Below are positions 1 through 9,400 of a stretch of 14,023 bases of DNA, piece by piece. Every line of letters starts with the position of its first letter. Position 1 is the stretch's first letter. The notes below the pieces were generated by a model that was not told where the DNA came from, ran no database searches, and was given only the letters and a program-made list of their open reading frames with translations. Origin of the DNA: Phoronis ovalis (taxonomy: Eukaryota > Phoronida > Phoronidae). The DNA lies in assembly GCA_028565635.1 (NCBI GenBank), contig JAOXYB010034763.1, forward strand, positions 1 to 14,023, read 5' to 3'. Both the position numbers and the translations under genes were made by a program.

Positions 1-125
1 TCATTGTCCACTGTAAATATATTATTTAATTCATAAACGTAATTGTCTCGTGAAATTTAGCCACACCCTCTTCTCATTGTAACGACAACATTTCTCTCAG
101 TCTATAGATATCCCAATCACAGTAA

Positions 126-393
126 CATCGTGACAATGACGAATGTGAGACCTCCGCAGAAAATTGTAGCAGTACAGTGCATGAAGCAGTGGATGATGTC
201 AAGCAAAGTGCACCCCAAACTGTAAATAATTCAGTTAGTACGCCCTGTATCGGCTTTCCCCCCCAGTCTGTTTGATGGTACTGAATTTTGCTTTGACACA
301 CCTGCCACTGTTAACAGCACTGCTCCAGATGTCTCTGGTCCTGATGACTTTCAGTTGCAAGCATCACACCCTATTACTCAACAACCAGCACAG
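126..393 (+). CDS. Upstream coding exon of TRIM-NHL-like gene, frame broken
   Basis: This is an exon of the gene that continues at 1938. The sequence reads as a Ser/Thr/Pro-rich, presumably disordered segment with no recognisable domain. It is open in the frame of position 126 up to a run of seven C at 265-271. Beyond that, the coding-looking frame is the next one (frame of position 391), which stays open to a donor CAG|GTAACG after 393. Neither frame is open throughout: the first meets TGA just after the C run and the second has TAA at 223-225. Removing one C would join them. The second frame enters the donor in phase 0, as the exon at 1938 requires. The 5' limit is unresolved. Good acceptors exist at 100 (TTTCTCTCAG) and 122, but neither leads cleanly into the open frame, so a further indel or another acceptor is possible. 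No RING finger is visible; one could lie before the window. Confidence 0.5.
265..271 (+). other. Frameshift at C7 homopolymer in coding exon
   Basis: Seven consecutive C separate two coding-looking frames. Upstream the frame of 126 reads a hydrophilic Ser/Thr/Asn-rich stretch. Downstream the reading continues in the frame of 391, which is in phase with the donor at 393/394. Six C would keep one frame. An intron cannot explain it: the only GT..AG inside (about 20-25 bp) is far too short. The cause is either real homopolymer slippage or a consensus error. Confidence 0.55.
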
Positions 394-1040
394 GTAACGT
401 TTATAAATTTCAGTCAGAGGTTGGAAATAATCGTAGTTTATTCGTGTTTAAGCCGTGGGTGTAGTTCAAGTATATAGTTTTGAAGGTCGAAGAAATAGCA
501 ATGTCTCGACGAGTTGGCTAAAGAAATTATCCATAGGTTATAAATGTGCACGGCTGACATACATTAATCCGTACCTTTACACAAAATACTGTTGGCTTGT
601 AGGACCTTGTGAGTTTTGCAGTATATAATTATGCAGTCATTACATTGTTTTGTAAATACATAGATATGACATATTGAAATTATGTTGTCCAGCAGCAACG
701 TATATAATTTCAAACTGTTAAATATAATTATTAATGATTGGCTTTGATAAGTTATCATTATAGTTTTGGATAATATTTCCAAGCACTGACTAATGATTCC
801 CGCTAAAGAGTCATTTTAAATTATGAATAGCTCTTGACTTTACTCATGATTGCACCCTATTTCAAGGTTGATATATTAATATTGGACATTATCACAACGT
901 GCGTATGTCATATGCTGTGATTCAGAAAGATGTTTTTCAAGGAATAATAATATATTAATTAATGATTTTTTGCACGTTTTTATCATTTATATTTTATTTT
1001 GTGTTACAGAGCCGGATATGCGTTATTTTTTGACAACCAA

Positions 1041-1073
1041 CAGTTGGGTATTACTTCGTATAATACCCAACTG
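1041..1073. repeat. Perfect 13-bp inverted repeat (hairpin) in intron
   Basis: The arm CAGTTGGGTATTA at 1041-1053 and its exact reverse complement TAATACCCAACTG at 1061-1073 flank a 7-nt loop (CTTCGTA). As RNA this would make a 13-bp stem. No protein or known RNA family is recognised here. It may be a tiny palindromic element or an intronic structure. Confidence 0.7.
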
Positions 1074-1250
1074 ATATAATTTTATTGATTAACATTTGAA
1101 TTTTTTTTTAATGTTAGAAATCAGGAAATGATAAAATACGTATATAAAACTTTTAAACTACTGCTTCTCTGTTTATTTAAGCCCGATATTTAAACAGATA
1201 TTTTATTAGCGTTAGATAAGTTACAATATATAGTGAGACTTATATAATCA

Positions 1251-1556
1251 ATAGACTATTTGCATGCACTTGAGGGCAGCACCATCGGACCCTTTCGATC
1301 GCACGCGGATTCTCAGTTGTGTATTGAATTATGAAGGTAACTTACAAAAAGGAAGTATTTCTTAAACCAACAGTTATAAGATTTTGTTTTTTGTTTTTTG
1401 CTCAGTATGCGAAGGAAGCAAACAATAGAGCGTTTTGTGAATGAATTGCGCGATTGGAACGGTGAACTACATCATTGTTCACTGACAAAATGCGACATGC
1501 TGGGAAGGTTTGATTCCAAGACTGGTGGCTAAACCAAGTGCATGCAAATGGTCTAT
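1251..1556. mobile_element. MITE-like non-autonomous DNA transposon in intron 1
   Basis: The 22 bp at 1251-1272 (starting ATAGAC, containing ATTTGCATGCACTTG) recur inverted at 1535-1556 with a single mismatch, giving 306 bp with terminal inverted repeats. Direct TATATA lies at 1241-1246 and 1557-1562. It is a possible target duplication, but its left copy is offset by ATCA and the motif is low complexity. No transposase is encoded. The interior is less AT-rich than the surrounding intron and holds a 41-codon open frame (1407-1532) preceded by a pyrimidine-rich acceptor-like TTTTTTGCTCAG. Short size plus inverted ends suits a MITE; the superfamily is not identifiable. Confidence 0.6.
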
Positions 1557-1937
1557 TATATAGCATATATTTTTTTGAATCCAAAATGGCTGTCATGTCA
1601 AAATTTCGTATTGAAAACCATATTCTTGGTGTTCACGGCGGCACTACATTCTAGGTTTCATTGAATATTTTATTATGTTGTTGCAGTTATTTTACTGTAC
1701 TGTTCTATCGTTTACTTACTGTTAATTTAAAATAAAAATTGAAATGCAAGATCTATTTGACTTCGTGTGTAACCACTATTTTTCTAAGCTTAAATACGTT
1801 TTCATTTTTAATATATCTTAAACTATGCTGTTTTAAAATATATTTTACGTAATGTTTAATTTTTATTTTACAATGAATAAGACCAAAGACAAATTTCTTA
1901 ACTTTGTCATAAAACGTCTGTAATGTCTGTTTTATAG

Positions 1938-3837
1938 AACTTCCAAGAACAAGCAGCTGATACTTTTGGTAATGTACCAGCTTCATCACATCAAATAGGA
2001 AATGTTTTGAATTGCAGCATTGAAGTTATAAAGAAACGTGTTGACGAGTTACACCAGCGCAACCCTGATGACTCCTGTGAAGCGTTATGTATTAAACATT
2101 CTAAGACGCTAGAAGTTTTTTGTGATACGTGCAACATTATAGTATGTTGTAGATGTGTTACAACTGAGCACAACGGTCACCATCTGACGCACGAGGAAGA
2201 TTTCCGGGAGAGAATGAAACTTCGTGTTGAGAATTTACCAACGATTAAACAGAAATTGGCTTGTACTATTGAAGAATTGAATAAAAAGATATACTATATA
2301 TCTCGAGAACAATGAGAAAAGATTACAGGATGTAGGATCATATCTTGACAATATATTTACAGATATTATTGATTCCGTAAAGAAAAAACAAAAAGAAATT
2401 CAGAGGAAAATCGGTATAGTTAAAACTCGTGTTTTATCGGAACGTGTGAAATATGGTGAAGACATCAAATATCTACAAAACTTGACATATTTATTTAACG
2501 AAACAGCAGCTTCTGAAATTCCGATTGCTCTTGCTAGGATGATCCAAATTACCCAAATCGATGATGCAACGACACAATTTTGTGAAAGATCAATCGCTAA
2601 TCAACCTATTGAATGCAATGACGCTGTAACCGCTACTATGCAGCAATCATATATCGAATTCCAAAACTTGTTCACTGGACTTGAAAATCTTTCTCCTGCT
2701 AAAAGTGTTTGTCCTATTGAGGTGTCCTGTTCAACAGTACCAGTGGCAATTGCAGGTTTTTCTTCTGTGTTAGATATTGTTCTAAACAAGCATTCAGAAG
2801 GTTTAAGCGCCGTTATTACTGATCCAAAACATGAAGCCATTCCCTATGATGCTTATATGCTTGATGCATCTACCTGCAGACTATTATTTACTCCACAAGT
2901 TTCAGGTGAACATAGTTGTGTAATAAAATATTTTTGTCTGCCCGTCCCCAATGGAGCATTGACATTTACAGTCAACAGTAATAATCCCGTGATGAAGGTT
3001 GGATCGAGTGGAAGGACCGATCAGGGACGACTGTCTTACCCTATGAGTATTTGTTTAGATGCGGCAAGCAATATGTACGTGTCTGATAGAAAGTCTAAAG
3101 GGATACAGAAGTACAATGATAAAGGAGAGTATGTTACTCATTGGCAGGGATCAGACCACGGATTTCCCGGTCAACTGGCGGTAAATAATGTGGCTAACGA
3201 AGTCATTTGTGCTAAGAATTACAATGAGCTTGACACAGCAAGTAGAGCAAAATACAGATCAAGTAACATTCTTTTGATTTATGACATGAGTGGACAGATA
3301 AAAGATCAGATCAAAGTTCCAGAGATGGTGAACATTAAAGGAATAACAATAAATAGTTATCAGCAGATTATTTGTTCAGATTCCAGCCTCAACGCCATAT
3401 TCATTCTAAATAAACAGTACGCCGTGCTGAGCAAGGCTGGTTGTAGTGGTACCGGTCCTGGACAGTTATTATGTCCGCAGGGTGTCTGCGTAGGTCCTGA
3501 TGATGACATCATAGTGGTGGATAACGGTAATAAACGTATACAAGTGCTTGATAAGAACTGTGTATTCAAACATCAGTTTGGAAGTATGGGCACTGGCAAG
3601 GGACAGTTCATGGATCCAGCTTATGTTTCCATTGATAACCTTGGTCACATATTCGTCAGTGATCGTGCAAGGTGTGATATTCAAATGTTCAATTATACTG
3701 GTCAATTTCTGTCTTGCATTGACAGCGCTGGAGATAAGATGAGTTATCCTAAGGGACTTACTGTTACTGACAATTTTCATGTGTTGGTAGTGGACCGTGG
3801 TAATTGTTGCGTCAAGAAATATAGATATTTCTATTAA
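1938..3837 (+). pseudogene. TRIM-NHL-like protein, last exon (B-box, coiled coil, filamin, NHL), one frameshift
   Basis: This single large exon encodes a TRIM2/3/71-like layout without a visible RING. The B-box type 2 zinc finger is at 2088-2190 (C-x2-H, C-x2-C, C-x2-C, then paired His; all ligands present). A coiled coil spans about 2195-2560. A filamin/ABP280-type Ig-like domain lies at about 2700-2985. A beta-propeller of NHL repeats fills about 2992-3834, with several G-x-G-x-G-Q-(F/L)...P-x-x-(V/I)-x-(V/I)-(D)-x...(V/I)-x-D blades. It ends at TAA 3835-3837, so the C-terminus looks complete. The frame opening at 1938 stops at TGA 2313-2315 within the coiled coil. The next frame (from about 2293) continues the heptads without stop to 3837, so the exon is split by a +1 (or -2) shift and is not explained by an intron, there being no GT in the overlap. 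In known relatives the B-box and coiled coil dimerise and NHL propellers bind RNA or protein. Without RING, ubiquitin-ligase activity is doubtful. It is either a pseudogene or an expressed gene with a sequence error; the otherwise clean frame favours a recent event or an error. Confidence 0.75.
2285..2312 (+). other. Frameshift in coiled-coil coding region
   Basis: The B-box frame ends at TGA 2313-2315, while the filamin/NHL frame is already open through this stretch and carries on as a charged helix. The switch lies in the AT-rich run around GATATACTATATATCTCG. Loss of one AT dinucleotide or gain of one base would give the observed shift. Confidence 0.65.
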
Positions 3838-3920
3838 CTTTAATTTTACAAAAAAGATCTCATTGCAAAAATCATGGTAAAGATAAGATGCATGGACTTC
3901 TAGTTCTAGGAGTGACGCTT

Positions 3921-3948
3921 ACTTATGACATGTTACTTATGACATGTT
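3921..3948. repeat. 14-bp tandem duplication
   Basis: ACTTATGACATGTT occurs twice head to tail (3921-3934, 3935-3948) and is followed by a partial third start (ACTTAT). It is in the 3' flank of the TRIM-like gene, with no function evident. Confidence 0.7.
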
Positions 3949-4822
3949 ACTTATTTTGTTTTGCAAACGATGTAGACGTACATGAATTTAACAGTCATAT
4001 ACTCAGATCAAATGCTTTAATTTTATCGTGTAATAATTTTACTACTATGTATCAAATCGGATAAATTTTTCAAGCTTAAATGCTGATATAATTTTATTGT
4101 TATTTATAAGTAAGCGTACGTTGTTTAAATATTTGTTAACAATTTCCCTCGCTGCTGTTACATGGGTTTTAATTCTATTACTAAAGGTACATGAACAAAA
4201 TGATTTTGTTAATAATTTCTTTTTCTTGAGATGTAGGATTTCTTTTAGGTAAATGTTACAATAGTTTTAATATTTCCTTTGGGGATTGGAGCTGGATGAG
4301 CACATTCATCAAAATTAGAGCAAAGCCTAAAATATCTGTTTGTTCTTCTCCTTGTTTTAAAATGATTAACATGCATGATGGGATAAGTTAAAATGAATGT
4401 ACGTAATTAAATTCAAGGGTATATTAATTTTTTGAAATGCAGATTTTACCATGGAGTTAGAGATCTTACCTTGGGCCTCGCACTTCTATCAAATATTTTG
4501 GCATTCTCCCCCGGGACAGGCTTCATAGGCTATCGATCAATATAGATTATATCCAGTATATACATGGGTAAAAATTTTCACGACGCCGACACTACCTTTA
4601 AAACGACACCGACAGCTAGGTGAAACATGGGCAAACTTGAGCGGCAGACACTATTCGGATTTTTACCTTTTCACGTGACATGCGACATGATTAAAATATT
4701 ATATTATAAACTTTCAACATGAGGAAAACATCGACATCCGAGTTTTTTGCAAAATAATTCTGAGAATTGCGTCACAACATTTCTGATATAGCTTGATCAC
4801 ACTCTAACTAAGCAAGATTTGA

Positions 4823-4962
4823 CATGCAAGATCTTGCATGAGTGATAAATATTTTTTCTTGTGTACTACATGCAATATCATCTTAATACAAGCTCAATAA
4901 TTATAAAACTAACTACAAGATCTTGCATGAGTGATAAATATTTTCCTGTGTACTACATGCAA
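4823..4962. repeat. Duplicated palindromic 47-49 bp unit
   Basis: A unit beginning CAAGATCTTGCATGAGTG and ending GTGTACTACATGCAA occurs at 4827-4875 and 4916-4962. The copies differ only in the central T/C run. Copy 1 begins inside a perfect 18-bp palindrome, CATGCAAGATCTTGCATG (4823-4840). Within each unit TTGCATG near the start pairs with CATGCAA at the end, so each copy could fold. This may be a short inverted-repeat element or a local duplication. Confidence 0.65.
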
Positions 4963-6225
4963 CGGACCAATTTCATATTTTTTCAAACAGTAACACTTGC
5001 TCCCGGCTTCCAGTATAAAGATCTATAAAGATTTATGTCCCGGACGCCACTATATGGAGAGAACTGATCAAAGCCTAAGCGTCTTATAAAATAATTTAAA
5101 AAATCAGAATCTTCTGTTGCATATAACCTAGTAAACATCCAGAATCACTAAAATTGCAGTATTATGTAAATTATCTCATGTTTTAGTTACAAGTGGGTAA
5201 AAAAAGCGAAGTTTAAATTATTTTTGCCAAATCAAATTAAAATAATTGGTTGCCATGACAACTATGTTTGCACCATTGTCTTTAAAATAGCAAACGAAGC
5301 AACCATGATATTAAAATACAAAATTAGTTAGCAGTTAGAAAGAAAATTCAATTTTACATTTCTCGGTAAATGTTTGTGTCGATACAATAATTCATTTTAG
5401 AGATATAGAATAAAACGAGTAGAGTACTGTCTACCAATCAAAAGACGCCTTGTAACGCGGTTTGGTAACAATACCTTGACCAGCCTGATATATGTATTTA
5501 CTCGTAAAATATTTGATAATAATTGTTGTCCTCGATAGTCCAGGTCAAAAGAATTACCATGTTAAGATAATTCAGTCTTTATCAGGACATTTTACCAGAA
5601 CGCACTTCTGATTGCTCTGGCAACATAATTTAAAAATACATTCCTTGTGATGTTTTCATACTGGTTACAATGCAATTGGCAGATACATACTAGAATTCTT
5701 AAGACATTCCAATAAGAAAAAAAAACAATAAAATATATTGCCCTTGGATCTGTATTTAACTAGTACAAATTTGGTTACATTTGAATAACATGTTATTACA
5801 ATACACACATATTCTTGAAACAAATGTTTGTTTTAAGGAATTAACATTCTACTAATTTTGCTTTTCATGCTGTAATTTTTTTTTTATATTTTCATTTGTG
5901 CCCATAAATTGATGCAAGATACCAAGTATTTCATTTACATAGACAAACATTATAGCAAATGTATTCTAATGTACATGCACGTGAATCTATTGCTAACACA
6001 TTATTATGCTTTATAAGATAATTATTTTACATGTAAACATATTACTAGTTCACAAAAACAAGTGCGGTTCGCATAATAAACAAAATGTAGGGCTTTTTTC
6101 AATTTAAAACTTTGCCTAATTGTAAAATATTTAGTAGACTACATGTAAGCCATAAGTTTCTAAATGCAACCCGCACGTCAAATATCAATGTTGACTATTC
6201 AGAATTATTTACTTCTTTAATTTGT

Positions 6226-6408
6226 CTACCAGCCCACTTTTGGGTTTATGCTTCCAGCAGCGGATCTCTTGCCTGTTTTTGGACGTGACGTTCCAGTTTT
6301 TGGCCGTTGAGCTGTTTTTGGCCGTTGAGCTGTTTTTGGTCTAACAGTTGTTATATCGCCGCCGCCCGTCCTAAAAATGCCCTCGGCAGCCTCAATCATA
6401 CCTACAGT
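6226..6408 (-). CDS. Exon 8: MTBD end and basic RPKT-repeat tail, stop
   Basis: The exon starts after TTATAAG at 6409, giving W|TVGMIEAAE in phase. TAG closes at 6226-6228. The tail carries four RPKT motifs in a Lys/Arg/Pro-rich C-terminus ending PKVGW. A competing TAG acceptor 7 nt further in (exon start 6401) would read GTA TGA and truncate the tail. A long second dynein stalk helix is absent. Confidence 0.7.
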   Translation of the reverse strand, partial: TVGMIEAAEGIFRTGGGDITTVRPKTAQRPKTAQRPKTGTSRPKTGKRSAAGSINPKVGW

Positions 6409-9400
6409 CTTATAAAGAAATAGAACATTATTAATGATGTGAAATTATCTAAAAAAGGCAACAGATATAAGGATATAAAAATGCATATCCTTCTATGCGA
6501 AGAGTGCCTAAACAATTGACAAGGAACTTGTGAAGTTTTCCTGTTTAAATTTTAATAAGATTTAATCCCAATTTAACTCATTGTAAATAGCCAAAGGCAT
6601 TGAGCAAATATAGCCAACCTAACTTGTTATCAATCGACAATGTTGAAAACAATACGAAACATACATGACCTACACAACTGCTTTGTAGCAGTAAATAAAA
6701 ATGTTAATATTTTTCGACATGCAAACTGCAGTATCAATAGACGTACCCAAACATAAAACGTGGCAGTTCCTGCACTGACGTCTCGCACATCGTCCAGGCA
6801 AAATCCTTCTAACAGTTCTTTAGCTCTGGCAGCAGTTTCAATGTCAACGTTATCAAGGTCAAACTCTTCCACACGTCTTTTTAAACTTTCTTTACCAGTC
6901 TTACCCATAAGAGCTTGAATAAACTTCCATTCCTATGACAATAAAATGAACGATATAAAAGTCAAACAACTGTGTATCAGTTATAATTCGAAATCGCGAG
7001 ATTCGATGGAACCCTCCTCAACTAACAAAAACAAAAATTATAAAAAATAAAAATAACAAAAAATGATGCCCATAAAAGTTACATTAAAATCCCTCGACCG
7101 CCTCTAAATTACAGTACATAACTATGAATTGCTCTTGTACATTAGTTGACGGTCAAACGCGAAATACACGCAGCCAGACTCGACTTTGAAACAAATAACA
7201 TTACTGATGCAGTGGTAATTGCCAAGCATCAAGAAGCTCAGAAAGCTCAGTAAAACATGAGCAAAACAGTGATATTCAGAGTGTAACGGCACATTAAGTA
7301 CAGTACCTCCAATTCGTCTTCCCAGTCTCCCAGCAACAAAAATGTTGCAATCATAACTTGCTCTACGGCAATCGGGGGATGACCATAGGCTCGTATTTCA
7401 GAGATGGTTTTCTGATTCAATTCCAATATGGCATGTCTCAGTTTCTCAATCTTCCGAATTTGCTCGATGAACCTTTTTGCAATAATGAGATAGCTATGCA
7501 ATTCTTCGCTGTTTAGCTTCTCAGCTTTTTCTAAACTTGATTCTAGTTCGGGAAGCTTCTTAGCATTTATGGCTTTATCCAAATCTGCGAAAAAATAATA
7601 TACAATAACTTAGTAATATGTTTATCAATGATTGATTAATTACTGTATCTCAGTGGCTTCATGTTACTAAGAACTATGGAAGGTAATATAATACTATTAT
7701 TATTATGTTATAGTAATGTACCTTGTTTAACCTTCAGAATTTCCAATCGCCGCATTGCGTTTTCTATTAATTGTTCATTATCTTCGACTTGCAAATTTTC
7801 AAATTGCTTAAGAGCATGTGCCAATTTATTTATATCATTTCCCTGTGTTGCGTCTTTTAGCATCACCCGTACTAGACGTTCGTGTTCCATTTCTGAAAAG
7901 AGAATATGTCAATACTAATACCACTACATGTGCTAAATAAGCATTTACAGCACATATGTTACATTACTATAATCATATCTGGCTAAACTGCTTCTAAATT
8001 TTGTTAACTTAAAAGTAATAAAATTAAGTTATTTTAATTAAAATGTTTGCCTTTTTACGTTCTTGTTGCTCTAATATGTAGACAAATAAAAGACATGCTA
8101 TAATGTAAATTCAACTATAGATTAAACTGCTTCTTTGCACATATTTGTGCAAGCCTTAAGATTATTTCTTATAAGAAGTGACTAACTGCATGTGGCGTAT
8201 TGGGTCATGATGAGGTGTGGTAATTAATTTTACCTTTTGCAATGCGTGCTGCTTCAAGTCTTTTTCTTTCTGCTTCCTCTACTTCTCTCTTCTTCAATTC
8301 CTCCTCACTGGGACCTAAAACAGGTTCAGCTTTCGGTTTCACATTATCTTTCGCAACCACATCTTCATTTGTATTTTGGTTAGCAGCATTGCTAGTAGCT
8401 ATTATAGGTATGGAAACATTTTTATCACCAGTATCTTCTGTCTTCATATCTACTTGTTCGTCATTTGTTACATTGTCTTGTTTCATATCATCTTCAAGTT
8501 CAGTGATGTCCTTTGGTACAAAGTCTTGTTTTTCATCCTGGTTTATCAACAATTCATCGTTTGTTGTATTCGCATGGACTGTTTCAGTTTCTGTCGTTTT
8601 AGTACTTTCATAAGTACTGTCAGTTTCCTTCTGTAGTTTGTATGTTCTAGAATGAACAAGCACATCTGAGCTTGCTTTTTCAAACATATTTATAATATAT
8701 TCACCGTCTTCTGGAAGGGTTACTGTCACAATGTCTTCATTTTCTTCACGTTTGACTTTTAGTTTACCTTTTAGCCAATCGGATGTTTTACCAGCGTTTC
8801 GAAGTTCGCCAAGAAGTTTCTTCTCACTAGCTGGCTGTCGCAGCTTGTATATTTCTTTTGTTATTACCACTCCTTCTGCAATGAAGTCACTACCTTTAAC
8901 CCCAGCATTGACACCTTTCAAAGGAGCCAAAGGCGACAGACCACCAGTTGGGCGAAGGGGTTTTAGTGGTGCCAAAGTTCCTTTTGATAAATTTGCAGAT
9001 TCACCACCCTTGTGATCGATAAGGAAATTGAAAACATTATAAATTTGCGCTTTATCATCTACCTGCTTAGCGTATACGTTGAGACCATATTCTCCCAACT
9101 GCGGTAAGTTTACGGTAACAGACACATTATTTCCGTCATCCTTCGTCTTAATTAAACTCCTTAAAACATCGTTAGACATATCATTGTTGGTTACTTCACA
9201 AAACAGTTTTACGTTTTCGACTTTAGATAATATTACTACAGCTTCCCCATCGGTTACATTTACCACTCCCGTATTGACGGAAGACGACGTCACACCGATG
9301 ATATCAGCAACTGGTGTTTTTCCGAGAGTTGTACAACCAAGTTTAGGAAATGGTGGATTAGACGGATGAGTCATGGAGCGTATCAGATAATTACAGATAT

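Larger units (their letters stand above)
394..1937 (+). other. Intron 1 of TRIM-NHL-like gene
   Basis: The intron runs from donor CAG|GTAACG to acceptor TCTGTTTTATAG before 1938, phase 0 on both sides. It is AT-rich and has no coding frame of interest except a 41-codon open frame inside the inserted element at 1251-1556. It also holds the hairpin at 1041-1073. A TAG at 1935-1937, in the frame of the following exon, supports placing the exon start at 1938. Confidence 0.6.
3838..6225. other. Intergenic region between convergent genes
   Basis: About 2.4 kb of AT-rich sequence separates the 3' ends of the two genes. I see no coding exon, tRNA or rRNA. Contents noted are a 14-bp unit (ACTTATGACATGTT) repeated twice in tandem at 3921-3948, an ATTAAA at 4406-4411 as the nearest weak poly(A) signal I found for the + gene, a GC-richer stretch at 4450-4680 of unknown origin, and the duplicated palindromic unit at 4823-4962. 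For the - gene an ATTAAA (6216-6221 on the complement) lies directly after the stop, closer than usual. Confidence 0.6.

Noticed and set aside
246-271. A micro-intron GT...CCCAG could explain the frame change before 272.
   Set aside because: About 26 bp is far below a workable intron length; a homopolymer indel is simpler.
1050-1062. ATTACTTCGTATA resembles a loxP arm (12 of 13 bases).
   Set aside because: There is no 8-bp spacer with an inverted second arm. The match is a by-product of the hairpin loop at 1041-1073.
3360-3780. Overlapping open frames on both strands within the NHL region.
   Set aside because: They are shadows of the NHL-coding frame with no independent support.
4450-5050. 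GC-richer stretch with CCCCCGGGAC near 4510 and GTCCCGG near 5037, perhaps ends of a larger inverted-repeat element.
   Set aside because: Only about 7 bp match in inverted orientation and the flanks diverge, so this is too weak to call.
6980-7010. TTCGAAATCGCGAGATTCGATGG looks tRNA T-arm-like at first glance.
   Set aside because: No matching D-arm, anticodon arm or acceptor stem surrounds it, and it lies in an intron.
8242-9369. Several open frames of 86-123 codons on the + strand.
   Set aside because: They are antisense to exon 4 of the KY-like gene, low complexity (Ser/Phe-rich), and lack motifs.
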